DNA of 64,000 nt from Desmodus rotundus (GCF_022682495.2 NC_071397.1:12491082-12555081), one strand, 5' to 3'. Counted from the stretch's first letter, positions 50,971 through 62,546 are shown. Made by a program: numbers and translations. Notes: generated from the letters alone by a model not told the origin.

Positions 50971-53000
50971 CGAACAAGAACTGGAGGAACAACAACAAAG
51001 ATAGCCCAGAGCAAGTAGAAGGAAGGAAATAGCCAAGAACAGAGCAGAATTAAACGACATAGAGACTAAAAACACAATTCTAACGATCAATAAATCCAGG
51101 AGCTGGTTCTTTGAAAAGATAAACAAAATCAACAAGCCTTGAAGCCAGGGGTGTCAAATTCATTTTCATTGGGGACCACATCAGCCTCGTGGTTGCCTTC
51201 AAAGGGCCGAATGTAATTTTAGGACTATAAATGTAACTACTCCTTAACAGTTAAGCGAGAGCTTGGTGCTGCCACCAGGTAGAAACAAGGTGCCAGGCTG
51301 GATAAAACAAGGTGGAGGGCCGGATTTGGCCTGCGGGCCTTGTGTTTGCCACCTGTGCCTTAAGCAGACTCATCAAGAAAAAAAGAGAGATTACAACTGA
51401 TACCACAGAAATACAAAGGATTGTAAGAAATTACTACAAAGAACTATATGCCAAGAAATTTGAAGACCTAAGTGAAATGTCTAGCCTCAGCAATCTTGAG
51501 AAAGAAGAACAAAGTAGGAGAGGTCACAGTACCTGATATCAAACTATATTACAAGGCCACTGTAATCAAAACAGTCTGGTACTGGCATAAGGACACATAG
51601 ATCAGTGAAACAGAACAGAGAGCCCAGAAAAAAACCCACACCTCTATGGTAAATTAATATTTGACCAAGGGGATGGGAGCATAAAATGGAGTAAAAATAG
51701 CCTTTTCAAAAAATGGTGTTGGGAGAACTGGACTGGTACATGTAAAAAAATGAAACTAGAGAGACCACCAACTTACACCATATACTAGAATAAACTCAAA
51801 ATGAATAAAAGACTTAAACATAAGCCGTGACACCATAAAAGTCCTAGAGAAAAACATGCAGTAAAATTTCAGATATCCCATGCAGCAATATTTTTGCTGA
51901 TATATACTCTAGGGCAAGGGAAATAAAAGAAAGACTAAACAAATGGGACTATATCAAATTAAAAAGCTTCTGCATGGTTAAAGAAAACATCATCAAAATG
52001 AAAAGGGAACCAACTGTAGGGGAAAACATATTTGCCAATGATACCTCAGACAAGGGTTTGATTTCCAAAATATATAAAGAACTCACACAACTCGCCATCA
52101 GGAAGACAAACAATCCAACTAAAATAATGGGCAAAGGACCTGAATAGACACTTCTCCAAGGAGGACATACAGAGGGCCCAGAGACATATGAAAGGATGCT
52201 CAGCATCACTAGCCATCATAGAAATGCAAATAAAAACCACAATGAGATACCAACTCACACCTGTCAGAATGGCCATCATTAACAAATCAACATAAAACAA
52301 GTGTTGGAGAGGATGTGGAGAAAAGGGAGCCCTAGTGCACTGTTAGTGGGAATGCAGACTGGGGCAGCCACTGTGGAAAAAAGTATGGAATTTCCTCAAA
52401 AAACTAAAACTGGAACTGCCTTTTGATCAACCAATTCCACTGCTGGGATTATACCCTAAGCATCCTGAAACACAAAGTTTAAAGAAGCTATGCACCCCAA
52501 TGTTCATAGCAGTGCTATGTATAATAGCCAAGTGCTTGGAACGTGCCCATCAGTAAACGAGTGGATCAAAAAACTACGGAACATTACACAATAAAATACT
52601 ACACAGCAGAAAGAAAGAAGGAACCCCTACCTTTTGTGACAGCATGGATGGAACTGGAAGTATTATGCGAAGTTAAAACAGCCAGTTGGTAAAAGACAAA
52701 TATCACATGATCTCACCTATAAGAGGAACCTAATGAACAAAATAACAAAGAGTAAAATAGAACCAGAGGCATGGAAAAGAACAGACTCACAGTGACCACA
52801 GGAGAGGAGGGGGTGAGAGAAGCAGAAAAGAAGAGGAAGGGTCTGGTCAAGGGACATGTATGAATGACCCATGAACATGGACAACAGGGTGGGGACTGAC
52901 TGTGGGAGCAGTGGGGGGGTGGCATGGGTGGGACAGGGGAGAGCAATGGTGGAAAATTGGGACAACTGTAATAGAACAACAGTAAAAATAATAATAATAA
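50971..53000 (+). mobile_element. Second L1, internally deleted, with intact 3' end
   Basis: Starts again inside ORF2 upstream of the reverse transcriptase (GAGCAAGTAGAAGGAAGGAA; TAAATCCAGGAGCTGGTTC), repeating the content of 50280-50460 with many substitutions. Near 51485 it jumps to the ORF2 C-terminal part (TGGTACTGGCATAAGGACAC, TTGACCAAGGGGATGGGAGC), goes on to TGCTGGGATTATACCCTAAG, the 3' UTR (GGGACAACTGTAATAGAAC) and an (AAT)-rich tail at 52982-53002. A hAT element (51146-51357) interrupts it. Confidence 0.85.
51146..51357 (+). mobile_element. Short hAT transposon, family A copy 2
   Basis: Ends CAGGGGTGTCAAATTCATTT and GTGTTTGCCACCTGTG, 212 bp. Target duplication (C)CTTGAAGC left and CCTTAAGC right. 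L1 text on either side (AACAAGCCTTGAAGC; CTTAAGCAGACTCATCAAG) joins when the element is removed. Confidence 0.9.
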
Positions 53001-53190
53001 TTGTTTTATTCAAGAGAAGGCAGAAAAGAGGAACAGAGAGACATAAACCAGCTGGAACAAATAAAAATCAAATGCCAAGATGGTAGACTTAAATGAAACC
53101 ATATTGATAATTACTTTAAATGTAAATGGACTGTAAACACTTTAATTGAAAGGCAAACATTATGAGGCTGGATGAAAAGCAAGAAAGTTG

Positions 53191-53192
<2 letters not shown>

Positions 53193-53240
<48 letters not shown>

Positions 53241-53300
53241 CACACACATATATATATTTATATACATATACACACGCACACACACACACATACACACACA
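53193..53300. repeat. (TC)n-(TA)n-(CA)n compound microsatellite
   Basis: About 15 TC units, then TA, then CA/TA-rich repeats, sitting in old L1 ORF2. Confidence 0.97.
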
Positions 53301-53828
53301 TATGTATGTGACACAGTTTAAATCTAAAGACACAGACAGGTCAAAAGTAAAAGAGATTAGAAAAATATAAACCATGCAAACAGAAAGCATAAGAACCTTG
53401 GGATATCTGTATTAGTCACAAAGTAGACTTTAGGATAAAGAGAATTACAAGAGATAAGAAAATATATTTTATCATTTTAAAGTCAAGACAATGTAACAAT
53501 CCCAGATATGAATGTACTTAACTTAAAAAGTTCAAAATACAGAAGTAGAATTTGACAGAATTAAAGGAAGAAATCGTGATCTACATTCTCAGTTGGATAT
53601 TTCAATACCTCCCTCTCAGAAACTGATAATAATTTTTTTTAATCAGTAAAGAATATTGAACGATCCTACAAACCGCTTTGACTCCATTGACATTTACAGA
53701 ACGCCGCATCCAACAAGTGCAGCGTATGCATTCTTTTCCGAAGGGCAGAGGACATTCGCCATGACAGGCCATATGCTAAACTATAAAAAAAATCTCAGTA
53801 AATTGAAAAGGATCAAATTCATGCAGAT

Positions 53829-54321
53829 CAGAGTTTCTCCAAACCTCCATGTGCAAGGAGTCCCCGAGACCCTTTTAGGAGGTCCACTGGGTCAAAACTA
53901 TTGTTGAAATATTGAAACATTATTTGCTTTTCTCATTCCCATTCTTTCATTAGTGTACAGTGACATTTTCCAGAGGTTGAATGACTTCTGACATCACAGC
54001 AGACTGAATGAAGAAGTAAATGTGAAAATCTAGTCATTTTTAAGCCCAATATTAAAGAAGTTTGCAAAGACATAAACCAATCCCACTTTTTTCACTATGT
54101 TTTTATTGTCTTGAAAAATATAATTCTTTTTAATAAAAATGTAATTTACATTAAAATGTTATTTTTAAACAGCAAAAAAAACTTTTTAAAAAACTCCTCA
54201 GTTTTAATTTCTACCATGGTAAATATAAACAGATATAACCCACACAAACAAAAGCTCTTTGTGTCTTCAATGATTTTTACGAGTATAAAGGCAGTAAGAT
54301 AAAAATTTTTGATAACCACTG
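53829..54321. mobile_element. hAT-type MITE inside old L1 ORF2
   Basis: Left end CAGAGTTTCTCCAAACC, right end GATAACCACTG, the typical imperfect hAT termini. Internal blocks GAGACCCTTTTAGGAGG, TCAAAACTATTGTTG, AACAAAAGCTCTTTGTG are recognised from mammalian hAT MITEs, family name uncertain. Flanks ATGCAGAT and ATATAGAA match at five of eight, and the L1 frame resumes after it. Confidence 0.75.
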
Positions 54322-55130
54322 ATATAGAACATGTTCTTTGACCACAGTGAAATTAAATTAGAAATCAATGAAAAGAAGACATCTAGAAACCTCCAAGTAT
54401 TTGGAAATAAAACAAGATTCTTCTGAATAATTCTTCAGTCAAAGAAGAAACCTAATGAAAAATTTTAAAAATATTCTAAAACAAATGATAATGAAAACAA
54501 CATATCAAAATTTGTAGAATATAGCTAAAGCAGTGTTTAGAGAAAAATACATAGCTTTGAATGCCAATGTTGATAAGAAGAGTAAAATTAATAAAATCAG
54601 CCCCCATTTTACACAACATCTTTCAGAAAATAGAGAAGGAAGAAACCCTTGACAATCCTTCTACGAAGACAGCATAATCCTGATGCCAAATTTTGTTAAA
54701 GATATAAAATAAATATGTATAATATATTTCTGGTAATATGTTTAGAAATTTCTTCAAAGAAATCATCAGAGACTTAGATAAATATTTAAGTGCAAGAGTT
54801 GTAACACTCAAAAATACATATCCAGTGACTAGGGCCTAGTTAAATAAATTATGATAAGTCTATAGGATGAGACATTATGAATCTATTAAAGTATGTTTGC
54901 AAAAAAATGATGCCGTGGGAAAGACATACGTAAAAAATATATAGTCTGATCTCATTATTGTATGCCACATACATACATATAAAATCCTGAAAACAAATGC
55001 ACCAAAATATGAGTAGAGCTTAACTCTGAATCGGAGGGATTACCAATATTTTTTTCTTCTTCTACTGCTGTATTTCCTAAATCACCTGCAATGTAAATGT
55101 GTCACTTTAACAATAGAAAAAATCCAATCT

Positions 55131-56419
55131 GTTATTCAAAAAACACTTAGATAATGCAACACCATAATTCACAGAACGATATTTCTCTGAAGAACCTTTG
55201 AGATTCATTAGTCCTACTCATCCACTTTGTAAATGAGGAAATGCAAGTCCTTTTTCCGGGTGGACACATTTATTGCACGTAGGTCACACATCAAGTTAGT
55301 GATAGAATCACGTCTAGAATCTGGATCCCCCTCCTCCCAATATCATGCCTTTCACTTGAGGTCACAACGTAAAGAAAATGACATTGTTACCTGGTACATG
55401 AAAATCCTTCAGATTTAATCAATGCTCTTCAGCCTGTGAGCCCAGGAGATTTATTCTGGCTCACGCCATAAATTCAAATGTAACGTATCTGAATTTATGC
55501 TTAAAAGTATACTATTAACAATGTCAACAAAAACCAGGTTCACGCTCTAACTTTACCCCCAACTGCTTGGGTGGAATAAGTTAAGTTTTATGTATTTTAT
55601 GAGGAGATGCATATTTTTCCTATTTGATGTTAATAATATTTTCCCGTGTTACCTAAAATACTCCAATTCACTGAAATCTCAAGTTAAGGCAATCTATTAA
55701 AATTGGAATTATCAACTGCATAAAGAGCTCAGTGGTTTGTTAAAGAATTTCGGCAAAAAGCCCACAACAGTGATTGTTCGAAGTGCTCAGGCTTCACTCC
55801 ATGAAAGGCTCAGCTTAAAGACCACCCTCAAATGCAGAATCTGGTGACTTACTAAGACATATGTCTTCAACAGAAACTTTTCGAAGACAGAAGGCGTATT
55901 TCTTTCTTGGCGTATTAATGAATAAATCGAATCTGCGAGAGAATAAATGAGCACGGCCTTTTACTGCTCAAAATCTGGAGAAGATGGCTCGGTTATCTGC
56001 AAGTCCTGAGCAGAATACAACACTGTGATTTAAACCAAATCATCCATCATTTTCCACCACACAGGCTGCTAGATTTCCAGCGATGACACATCTAGTAAAA
56101 CACCTGAAATAGTGTTTGTGTCAGTTTCTGTGTTGAGGAAATTAAACGGCCATTTCGTGATGGATCAGAGGGGACTGAACCCAGATTCAGCAGGCGATGG
56201 GACAGTGCTTTTGAACTTTGTAACTATTTCATAAAAGGAGAAAAAATCCACATCGACGGCAGGATTAAGATGTCAAATCACATCCTCCATGATTTGAGTG
56301 GATGAAGGAGGCTAATGTATATGTCCTTTGTCCCTAAATAGTCATCAAGTGAATTAAGAATCCTAGATGACAGCCAACTTTTTCTCTGTGAAATAGGAGA
56401 CATCTGTTGGGGGCAACAC
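55131..56419. other. Repeat-poor unique sequence
   Basis: No repeat, exon or ORF of interest recognised; 55690-56400 reads as unique, moderately complex sequence and is a candidate conserved noncoding region. Confidence 0.35.
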
Positions 56420-56960
56420 GGGCTTCTTTACCCACCCCCCATCTTGGAGCCCCACTCCCGGCCCTGCTCACGCCCACAGAGTTTCTCCCTGTCCCACCTG
56501 ATCTTGCCAGCACGAGCCCTTACCATTCTGTCAACATCAGCTCGAAAGCACATTGGCCTTTGCACTGTTTTTGCTTTGGTTGGAAAGTTCTTCCCCCAGA
56601 CCTTCCCCCGACTCTCTCCTTCACTTCACTCAGGTCTGGTTTCAAATGTCACCTCTTCAGGGTGGCCCTTGCTTACCATTCAGTCTAAAATAGCACCTAC
56701 CCATTCCCTAAAATCTTACTCTGCTTTATTTTTTGCAATAGCACTTACTACCACCTACCACGTCATAAATTTGTTTATACTCTTATTGGTTTCTCTATTA
56801 GAACGTAAGATCTATGAGAGCAGGGACACTAATGCTCACACATTCACTGCTGTATCCCCAGAATCTACAACAGTGTGTGGCAGGCACAGAGCAGCTCTTC
56901 AATGAAATTTATTCAGTGTATGAATGAATGAATGAATGGATGAATGAATGAATGAAGAGA
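56420..56960 (+). mobile_element. L2 LINE 3' region, long and well preserved
   Basis: TTTGCTTTGGTTGGAAAG, TTCACTTCACTCAGGTCTGG, CAAATGTCACCTCTTCAGGG, TTTGCAATAGCACTTACTAC, ACGTAAGATCTATGAGAGC, GCTGTATCCCCAGAATC, then (GAAT)n at 56920-56955. Confidence 0.92.
56920..56955. repeat. (GAAT)n tandem repeat at L2 tail
   Basis: Eight to nine TGAA/GAAT units grown from the natural end of L2. Confidence 0.95.
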
Positions 56961-57499
56961 GCTAGGAATTGGAGAAAAACCTGATAGCGAATAACATGAA
57001 GGACTATTGTATTTTAATGCATGTCCACACTTCTAAGTTCTCTGTCAGAGTAATGGCTGATGGTAAAAGATTTTGCTCAGTTTACGAGCAGCTGAGCAGG
57101 TTGGACAGAGGTGTCTGGAGAGTGACTGGTTGAGCTGGAGGTGGTCATCCCATGATGAAGGCAGGTCCCCCGGGGTCAGGGCACACAAGACCACCAGCTC
57201 TAGAGTGGAAGAGGGGCATGGGGCCAGTGATCCCAGAAACGTGAGCCATTTGGGATAAATTACATTATTTCTGGGCATTTGGGTCTAGATTCTAAAAATA
57301 GGAATGGTAAAACCAATCTAATTCTTCACATGCTGAGGCAAGCTATAGGCCGAACATAACCACTGAAGAGGATTTATAGGATTCACTGCTGCTCTAGGAA
57401 TCGAGTTGAACGGTTCCTGTTTCTGCAAACAGAAATTACTTTGAAATCCACAGACACTGCATGCACCAGTGACATAAGGGAAGATTTGACTTCCCACAG
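56961..57499. other. Unassigned sequence
   Basis: Nothing recognised. Confidence 0.35.
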
Positions 57500-57638
57500 A
57501 GTAAAATGCTACATGGGAGTCTTTATGTAGCAAGCACTACTCTAGCCTTTTCCATAGTTACTTAGCAGCGTTGGGAGTGGAACCCACAAAGTCTGGCCCA
57601 CGCACTTAACTGCGTTGCACGCTGCCTCTCCTGAGACT
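57500..57638 (-). mobile_element. MIR SINE fragment
   Basis: GTGGAACCCACAAAGTCTGG, CACTTAACTGCGTTGCACG, CTGCCTCTCC end block of inverted MIR. Confidence 0.6.
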
Positions 57639-57800
57639 GCCGACTAACTTGACCTTGGGCGGGTCATGCACTCTGTGCCTCAGTGGATAGCAGCAGTATT
57701 ACCTCCCAGAGCTGCATGAGGCTCCAATGAGTTAACTCATGTAACACGCTCAGAAAGGAGCCTGGCATACAGTAAACATCTCCTGTTGTTATTATACTGT
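57639..57800 (+). mobile_element. MIR SINE
   Basis: CTTGACCTTGGGCGGGTCATG, TGTGCCTCAGTGGATAG, CAATGAGTTAACTCATGTAAC, GCCTGGCATACAGTAAACATC. It faces the preceding inverted MIR. Confidence 0.75.
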
Positions 57801-59187
57801 GGGATCAGTTCCTAGCAGTGGAATTACTGGATCAAATACAGATGTTAACGAACTTCTCCAGAGTCACCTCACTGGCAAGTGGGGCCAGAATTTTAACCCA
57901 GCTAGGTTTGGCCTGAAAACTCTCGTTCTTATACCCTTGCTAGATATTGCCAGCTGATCCTCAATCAAAGCTTTCTGTTCCTTTTCGGGCATTCAGCACG
58001 TAACCCATTGATGATCTAGCATTCTAGCCAAACTGTTTCAGCTTGGAACACGTCTTTTGATGGCAGAGTGCTGAAACCAATAAGGGCAGCTAGTATTGAT
58101 GCTGCATTTTGGTTCTCATCTGAGATTCCTTAGCAGGGATTTGAAGGAAGCCATGTCCTTGAAATTCCTCACATACCAACGCTCCACACTCCAAGAGGCT
58201 TTATCTTCTTGCTGCAGCTCTCACCAGATACACGGGTGAGAAATTGAATAGCTTCTCTAGTAAACAGCACACACGGCCAAGCTGTCAAAACAGGCCAGTT
58301 CACGGACAGGAAAATAAGTGACTCGGCGGGACCCAGATAATAAATACCTTTGGCAGTGATGGATGAACAAACCAAAATACACCTGCATGCACACTAGATG
58401 GTCCGGGGAGGTGATGTGGCAGGTTGTTTTTGTTTATTTTTATACTTAAGGTAGGGTGGGTGGGAAGCCAGGAAATTGAGAGGAGCGGCATTTTTCTGCA
58501 GTAACCAGCCCTACAGACTTCCCTTCCCGTGTCCTCAGGACTCCGTGTACTTGGAGCGCCCTTTGTTCTGTATCTCCTCCCGCTAGCTCATGCTAGCTTT
58601 TAGGAGGGCCAGACACTTAGCAGGATGCTGTAAAGAAAGGACTCTTCCCTTTAAAATAATGTCACCCAACTCATGTTGTAGTTGGATGTCAACAGTCCCT
58701 CCGTAAGCATAAATCACGGGCGTAAAGGTGTACATTTAGATGTACTGTAAAGGCATGCTCCATCAGGGGAAGGCAATTCCGGAGTAGACTCCTGATGGAT
58801 TCTCTGAAAGCACAGTAATTAGCAAATCTTACTGTCTTAATCCAGCTGAGATACAATAATCAATAGGTTCCAGTGACTTTACCAAGGGTACTCTAAGTTC
58901 ACAGCTTAAGTAAAACATGATGGATCAGTGGATGGAAAAAGAGGAGGACACACTTATTTGTACCAAAATCTCTGAGAATGTCTGCTTTCCTGCCCTCCCA
59001 TCCCATCCTCCTTCTCCTTTTAGGCTGGATTTCAGGGGCCTAGGCCCAGAGCGGGGAGTTACCTAGTCTGTGTCTGAGGCTCCCTGGGCTGAAGCATTCA
59101 AGGTTCCAACACAGACCCTGCAGGGCCTTCAGCAGGCCTCCCTGAGCTCCTGGAAATGCCATTGCAAACCGAAACCTCTCCTTAAAA
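57801..59187. other. Mostly unassigned sequence
   Basis: Short L1-like trace at 57800-57830 (GTGGAATTACTGGATCAAAT) and MIR-like trace to 57905; nothing else recognised. Confidence 0.35.
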
Positions 59188-59401
59188 CACAGGTGACAAA
59201 CACAAGGCCTGAGGGCTGAATCCGGCCTTCCACCTTGTTTTATCTGGTTTGGCACTTTGTTTCTACCTGGCAGCAGTTCCAAGCTCCCGCTTAACCGTTA
59301 AGGAGTAGTTACATTTACACAGTCCTAAAATTACATTCGGTCCTTTGAAGGCAACTGTGAGGTCGATGTGGCCCCCGGTGAAAATGAGTCTGACACCCCT
59401 G
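59188..59401 (-). mobile_element. Short hAT transposon, family A copy 3
   Basis: Inverted copy: starts CACAGGTGACAAACACAAGG and ends AATGAGTCTGACACCCCTG. Flanks CCTTAAAA (59180-59187) and CCCTAAAA (59402-59409) agree at seven of eight. 214 bp, the same length as the other two copies. Confidence 0.9.
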
Positions 59402-59409
59402 CCCTAAAA

Positions 59410-60095
59410 TATCAGGTAGGAAGAATATTCTCAAAGCTCTGACTCAAACATTCACTGTGCTCTGTAAATTCATGGACCTGTCCAAGCAAAATTCCCCTGG
59501 GAGATCCAGGCTTGGGGCCAGAACCAGAATAGGAACTGGTCTGGGTAACTCGGGGACGCAGAGTTACCTGGGAGGGAACAGGGAAAAAAGAGGGGCTCTG
59601 TCACTGAAAAGGAAGAAGACACACAGAAAGTCTGTCCAGAGAGGCCTCCAAAGACAAGAGGCACTCCTTCCACATGTGAAACTTTCGGCCATAATCTGCT
59701 CCTTGCCGGAGGCATCCCAAAAGACCTGGAGAGACCAGCAGTGCATGCAGTCAGCTCGGCTGGAGCCGAGCAGGTGGCGTCTGGCCAGTCCTGCACAGAC
59801 GCCCTCGGGTAACTCAACCACAGACACTGTAGCAGGGTTCTCTGTTATCTTGAAGAAAGTTTCATCCCAAAACAAGAGGAAATCTTTCCATACAAGGTCA
59901 GGGCAAGTTTTGTGATCTAACCCAGGTTCAGCTTAGAGTTTGTCATGGTTATTTTATGTCCCTATTTAAGTTCACAGGTAATACCTGACCATAGACACTA
60001 GGATGAGATGTGAGGTTTATTCATTGTTCCCACTGCTTAACTAATACCATCTCAACTCTTTTTTAAAGAGAAAAGGTATGGAAATTTGCCCAGGA
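59410..60095. other. Unassigned sequence
   Basis: An open frame of 152 codons at 59457-59915 (+) has no recognisable domain and the opposite strand is also open; treated as noncoding. Confidence 0.35.
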
Positions 60096-60134
60096 CAGTG
60101 TTTAATTTCCTACTCTGCAGGAAATTAAACACTG
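60096..60134. repeat. Perfect hairpin 1 (16-bp arms, 7-nt loop)
   Basis: CAGTGTTTAATTTCCT (60096-60111) is the exact reverse complement of 60119-60134. Confidence 0.95.
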
Positions 60135-60162
60135 GTTTATTTACACAGAACAACAGATAAAT

Positions 60163-60201
60163 TTCCCATTTATCATGCATTTGAAGCATGATAAATGGGA
60201 A
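60163..60201. repeat. Perfect hairpin 2 (16-bp arms, 7-nt loop)
   Basis: TTCCCATTTATCATGC (60163-60178) is the exact reverse complement of 60186-60201; 28 nt from hairpin 1, with unrelated sequence. Confidence 0.95.
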
Positions 60202-60574
60202 TTTTTTACACATAAGTATGTACACAAGAAGTTGTTTTTATCATGTTAGCAGACTTTAAAGCTAAAATTATGTCTCCAAATGACATTTTCAAAATCCATA
60301 GAATTTTCTTCTCATTCCTCGCATGGACTTTAATTCTGGGTGTCACAAACCCTAGTTTGCCTTCTCAGGTATTGTGGACTTCTTTCGTGGGACATAGGGT
60401 CCAAACTAGGGTGTATTTTGTACACTGGTGAATTGCACTTTGCTGACAGTTGCATTTGCTTCTTAGTGTCAGTCATTTTATCCTGAAATCTGCTATTAAA
60501 AGTTTTAAGTGTTCGGATGTATATGTGTGAGTGTGGTTTAACTTTTCACACACGCACATATATATCTAGTCACC

Positions 60575-60601
60575 GTGTGTGTGTGTGTGTGTGTGTGTGT
60601 A
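60575..60601. repeat. (GT)n microsatellite
   Basis: About 13 GT units. Confidence 0.97.
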
Positions 60602-60644
60602 CAGAATCAGTTAGTAGTTGGAAGGGACCTAAAGCGACCCTCAA

Positions 60645-61010
60645 TGTGGGGTTTCAACCCTCGCAATTTAGTAAACTCACCTGGAGGCCTTTTGAACGTC
60701 CTGATCACCCAACTGGTAAAATCGACATAACATCCACGGCCTTCTAGTTAATATTATGATTCCAATGTCAGTTTCTTGGCTTTGATGTTGGACTATAGTT
60801 ACGTGATGTTACTACTGGGGGAAAGCTTGGTGGAGGGAACAGAGGATTCTCCGTTTTATCTTTGCACCTTCTGGTGCGTCTGTAGCTATTTCAAAATAAA
60901 AAGTTTTGAAATGCTGATGCACAGGCCGTGCACTGGACCAATGAAACCAGAAGCTCTGGGAGTAAGACTCTGGAATCAGCCTCTTTTAAATTCCCTCAGG
61001 CGATCGCAAA
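60645..61010 (-). mobile_element. hAT-Charlie (MER20-like) fragments, split
   Basis: ACTCACCTGGAGGCCTTTTG near 60676 and CCAGAAGCTCTGGGAGTAAG, AATCAGCCTCTTTTAAATTC near 60950-60990 look like two parts of one inverted element with about 200 nt of other sequence between. Confidence 0.4.
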
Positions 61011-62363
61011 GTAAGGTTAAGGTAGATAGTCACGGACCCTGTCCAACTGGTCACCTGATCCTTACCTGTTATATAATCTCCTCACACAGTGCTTCCTATT
61101 TTAACAGTAATTAAGCACATTTCAATTACTGAGCAAAAGATTTATCATGAGCTTTCTAATATTCTAGGAAACCAGCAGCTATTTGGGGGGGGGGAATTAC
61201 ATGTATGTTTCAGGTAGAATGTTAGGCTATCTTTGTAAATTATCACTAGGTTGTATTTGAATGGACATCAGCTCACCCTAAGGGTTTCCTAGCGATTGTT
61301 CACAGGGCAGGAACACATGTTATTATTGCATAAAGACCTAAATAATTATCTTTTCAAATAAAGATCTAAACACTTTTCCCACAGCTAAAATTGGTATAAA
61401 TACAAGGATGTTCTATTTGTTGTTTAATAGGTATGCTTGAACTCTGAAACTTTTGCAATGCTGACCGGATTTGTCTCCCCAAACACCCGCAATAAAGGCA
61501 AAAGATACCACCTGGATTGCAGCCTGAAATAAATATGAATTTGCGAAAATTTCATCTCTCAATCTAATTCCACGGTTCTGATCCGAATGCTGTGTGTCAC
61601 ACCTATGTGACATTCGTTATTAAAATACACTTGGAAAATCCCCTCTGTACATCCATACGCATGCAGGTTAAGAGAAAATATTGTAATAAAAATGGAAAAT
61701 CATAAAATGAAGGAAGTTCATCATTATGTCATTGCTTCCTTTATTGAGAAAATAGAGCACATTTCAAAGACTGAAGAAAGTCATTAGAATGTTTCACATA
61801 TCAGAAAACCCAGAGAGGTTTTGAAGAGACTAAATTGGTCACACAGCTCCCACTCACCAAACACCTGTTCAGTCCTCCGCATGAGAATGTATAACAGTAT
61901 AGGAAGTAAGACTATGCCAGAGGAATAAAGTACAAATTAAAAAAGAAAAGAAATTACTTTCCACAATAATGGCCACTTATATGTCCACATGCCTGATTTG
62001 ATAGATAAGCAATGGAAAAGAAACACATATTGGTATCTAGTAATTTATACCTTATCTTAACCTAAGCCTACTTTGACATCAGTCACCAAACAAGCCCAAG
62101 GTCAATGGCTGTCTGCTAGACCATGGGAGTAGGCCTGCTATCCTTTTTTAAAGACCAAATAATATTTTTTATTCAAGCTCTCAGGGAGGCAAATTTAGGA
62201 CAAACACAAGCAGACATGGTAACCAATTCAAAGGTATATTAAATGGAATAAACCTGGGGCTATGGAATGAACTTACATTCATACTTTCTGAGCCCAATTT
62301 TAGATCTGATCTCTTCTTCTAGTTACCGTGGGAGGTTAGCCAAGGGACAGCCCAATCCTCTAC
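61011..62363. other. Unassigned AT-rich sequence
   Basis: No gene or repeat recognised; G-run near 61186-61194. Confidence 0.35.
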
Positions 62364-62546
62364 CAGGGGTGTCCAAACTCTTGGCGTCTCTGGGCCACAC
62401 TGGATGAAGAGGAGTTGTCTTGGGCTACACACTAAACACACCAACACTAACAAAAACCAAAACCCTCGTAACGTTTTAAGTAAAATTTACAATTTTGTGT
62501 TGGGCCACGTTCACAGTCGTCCTGGGCCGCGGGACGGACACCCCTG
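62364..62546 (+). mobile_element. Short hAT-like transposon, family B
   Basis: Starts CAGGGGTGTCCAAACTCTTG and ends CGGGACGGACACCCCTG: inverted ends resembling family A, but internal text differs (GGGCCACACTGGATGAAG; TTTGTGTTGGGCCACG). 183 bp; no convincing 8-bp duplication. Confidence 0.75.

Larger units (their letters stand above)
53030..55130 (+). mobile_element. Old L1M: ORF2 endonuclease region and 3' end, split by a hAT
   Basis: ORF2-like blocks: TTACTTTAAATGTAAATGG, CAAAGTAGACTTTAGG, TTGACATTTACAGAACGCCG, GAACATGTTCTTTGACCAC, CATATCAAAATTTGTAG, GCTAAAGCAGTGTTTAGAG. A more diverged L1-type 3' end runs to about 55130 (TAAATAAATTATGATAAGTC). A microsatellite (53193-53300) and a hAT (53829-54321) lie inside. 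Confidence 0.7.

Noticed and set aside
53193..53300. Regularly repeated block that might suggest a repeat array
   Set aside because: It is a compound dinucleotide microsatellite, not a spacer-repeat array.
56444..56905. 153-codon + strand open frame
   Set aside because: It coincides with an L2 3' region and is an accidental reading of the repeat.
59457..59915. 152-codon open frame on the + strand
   Set aside because: No domain, no splice or promoter context, and the opposite strand is equally open; most likely a chance ORF in moderately GC-rich DNA.
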